From NCBI GenBank assembly GCA_937892275.1, contig CALAVG010000014.1:1-7159 (forward strand): 7,159 nt of DNA. Reading direction: 5' to 3'. Positions 5,869 to 7,159 of this stretch are shown one piece after another; the stretch's first letter is position 1, and every line of letters starts with the position of its first letter. Source of the DNA: an uncultured Methanomicrobiales archaeon (GTDB lineage Archaea > Thermoplasmatota > Thermoplasmata > Methanomassiliicoccales > Methanomethylophilaceae). A model generated the notes under the pieces. The model saw nothing but the letters and a program-made list of their open reading frames with translations, was not told where the DNA came from and did no database searches. The position numbers were made by a program, and so were the translations under genes.

Positions 5869-6144
5869 ATGGTAATGGCTAGCATCAGCGACCTTGTGGT
5901 CGGAGGACGCATAATCAAACCCGGTAACTCCGAGCAGTTCAACACCGGGGACTGGAGGACATACGTCCCCGTCGTCGACCAGGACAAGTGCATCGACTGT
6001 GGTCAGTGCTGGATCTACTGCCCTGACAACAGTGTCGTGTTCAGAGAGGGACACATGAGCGGATTCAAGCTCACCCACTGCAAGGGATGCGGGATCTGTT
6101 CCAAAGTCTGCCCCAGGGACGCGATCGTCATGAAGGAGGAGTGA
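5869..6144 (+). CDS. porD: Pyruvate:ferredoxin oxidoreductase, delta (ferredoxin-like) subunit
   Basis: The 91-residue protein carries two classic 4Fe-4S motifs, CIDCGQCWIYCP (cysteines 41, 44, 47, 51) and CKGCGICSKVCP (71, 74, 77, 81), after an N-terminal extension (GDWRTYVPVVDQDK) typical of PorD. It should carry electrons between the catalytic centre in the beta subunit and ferredoxin. All eight ligand cysteines are present. GGAGGTG at 5855-5861, inside the end of porG, is a strong Shine-Dalgarno 7 nt before ATG 5869. It supports this start over the in-frame ATG at 5875. The gap to porG is one base and to porA two, which implies translational coupling. Confidence 0.96.
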   Translation: MVMASISDLVVGGRIIKPGNSEQFNTGDWRTYVPVVDQDKCIDCGQCWIYCPDNSVVFREGHMSGFKLTHCKGCGICSKVCPRDAIVMKEE

Positions 6145-6146
6145 AC

Positions 6147-7159
6147 ATGTCGCAGGATATCGCAATCAACGGAGACAACGCAGTCGCGTTGGCATGGAAG
6201 CAAATCAACCCCGATGTGTGTGCAGCATACCCGATCACGCCTCAGACCATCATCGTCGAGAAGTTCGCAGAGTACGTCGCGAACGGAGAGGTCGACACGG
6301 AATTCGTCTGCGTGGAGTCCGAGCACTCGGCACTCACGCTCTGTACGTCTTCCGCATCGGCCGGAGCCAGGACATTCACCGCCACAGCATCCCAAGGACT
6401 CGCCTACATGTGGGAGATGCTCCCCATCACGGCAGCTATGAGGGTCCCTCTGATCATGGCCGTAGCCAACAGGGCCGTGAGCGGACCCATCAACATCAAC
6501 AACGATCACGGAGACGCAATGGCCGCCCGCGACTGCGGATGGGTCATGCTGTTCTCGGAGAACGTCCAGGAGGCTTACGACATGTCGATCGTGGCACCCA
6601 GGATCGCTGAGCACGTCAATGTACAGCTCCCCTGCATGGTCAACCTGGACGGATTCGTCCTGACCCATGCCATAGAGAGGATGACCACCGTGGACACACA
6701 GGCAGTAAGGGAATTCGTAGGAGAGCACAGGCCCCTCTACCCTCTGCTCGACACCAAGCACCCTGTATCACATGGAAACATGGACGGACCGGATTACTAC
6801 TATCCTCACAAGTACCAGTCCGTCGTGGCCATGGAGAAGGCCCTGGAGGTCTGCGAGGGAGTCTTCGCGGATTTCAAGAGGATCACCGGAAGGGAGTACA
6901 AGCTCGTCGAGGAGTACATGTGCGATGACGCAGAATACGTTGCGGTCATCCTCGGTTCCTCGTTCGGTACGATGAAGGCGACAGTGGACCGTCTCCGCGA
7001 GAAGGGACTCAAGGTCGGCTGCGCCATGCCCCGTGTGTTCAGACCCTGGCCCGCAGAGGCACTGGCAAAGGTAATGGCAGGCAAGAAGGCTGTCGTCGTC
7101 TACGATAAGCACCTGAGCATCGGAGCCTACGGCCCCATGTTCCCCGAGGTAGTCGCAGC
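6147..7159 (+). CDS. porA: Pyruvate:ferredoxin oxidoreductase, alpha subunit (partial, 3' end outside)
   Basis: The first 337 codons are present, out of a usual 380-400. The frame is open from ATG 6147 to the window edge. The AAGGAGG at 6133-6139 is a good Shine-Dalgarno, overlapping the end of porD. Diagnostic blocks are AAYPITPQTIIVEKFAEYV (about residues 26-44), CVESEHSAL (55-63), TASQGLAYMWEML (about 80-92), NDHGDAMAARDCGWV (119-133) and VNLDGFVLTHA. A domain II-like segment follows (VAVILGSSFGTMKATVDRLREKGLKVG), then VFRPWPAEAL. The alpha subunit binds pyruvate and forms part of the thiamin diphosphate site together with beta. The beta subunit, porB, is expected immediately downstream but is beyond the window. 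Confidence 0.95.
   Translation, partial: MSQDIAINGDNAVALAWKQINPDVCAAYPITPQTIIVEKFAEYVANGEVDTEFVCVESEHSALTLCTSSASAGARTFTATASQGLAYMWEMLPITAAMRVPLIMAVANRAVSGPININNDHGDAMAARDCGWVMLFSENVQEAYDMSIVAPRIAEHVNVQLPCMVNLDGFVLTHAIERMTTVDTQAVREFVGEHRPLYPLLDTKHPVSHGNMDGPDYYYPHKYQSVVAMEKALEVCEGVFADFKRITGREYKLVEEYMCDDAEYVAVILGSSFGTMKATVDRLREKGLKVGCAMPRVFRPWPAEALAKVMAGKKAVVVYDKHLSIGAYGPMFPEVVA

Noticed and set aside
6015..6761. A 248-codon minus-strand frame opposite porD and porA.
   Set aside because: It overlaps two well-identified genes and its composition is that of antisense coding sequence.
1..7159. A CRISPR array or defence locus.
   Set aside because: No regularly spaced repeats and no cas, toxin-antitoxin or restriction-type motifs were found.

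Overview
The window looks like a euryarchaeal methanogen chromosome. I lean towards the Methanomassiliicoccales/Thermoplasmata, but nothing here proves that. The supporting signs are a pyruvate:ferredoxin oxidoreductase operon in the order porG-porD-porA, archaeal TATA boxes about 26 bp upstream of starts, short or absent leaders, GGAGG-type ribosome binding sites inside the operon, and an amber-interrupted but otherwise intact transposase frame, as expected where UAG can be read as pyrrolysine. No pyl genes are in the window.

Layout. 1-76: the tail of an unidentified plus-strand gene, overlapping by 7 bases the convergent end of a small TIGR04076-like protein (70-378, minus). 396-414: a hairpin with a T-rich tail just after the ppsA stop. 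419-2743 (minus): phosphoenolpyruvate synthase, with its TATA box at 2824-2831 and a leader of about 57 nt that opens with a small hairpin. 2847-4365: a complete IS5-family (IS903-like) insertion sequence with perfect 18-bp terminal inverted repeats and a perfect 9-bp target duplication, inserted in the short space between the divergent promoters of ppsA and a membrane-protein gene. 4434-5099 (plus): a five-helix VIT1/CCC1-like membrane protein, probably from a leaderless transcript. 5100-5309: an AT-rich intergenic region with an inverted repeat and the por promoter. 5310 to the window end: porG, porD and the first 337 codons of porA, tightly packed.

How the genes work together. Pyruvate:ferredoxin oxidoreductase makes pyruvate from acetyl-CoA, CO2 and reduced ferredoxin. 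PEP synthase then makes phosphoenolpyruvate from pyruvate. The two transcription units flank the membrane-protein gene and together cover the anabolic route from acetyl-CoA towards sugars. They are not one operon.

The most interesting point is the transposase. Read from the ATG at 3129, which has a good ribosome binding site, to the TGA at 4346, it is one continuous reading frame of 406 codons broken only by three TAG codons (3306, 3333, 3342) and no TAA or TGA. The protein matches the IS5-family plan on both sides of the TAG cluster and keeps D, D, E and the Y-R-E-K signature. The ends of the element and its target duplication are undecayed. This fits amber decoding, probably as pyrrolysine, better than simple decay, but a recently broken copy moved in trans is not excluded. 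All seven stop codons visible for the genes here are TGA.
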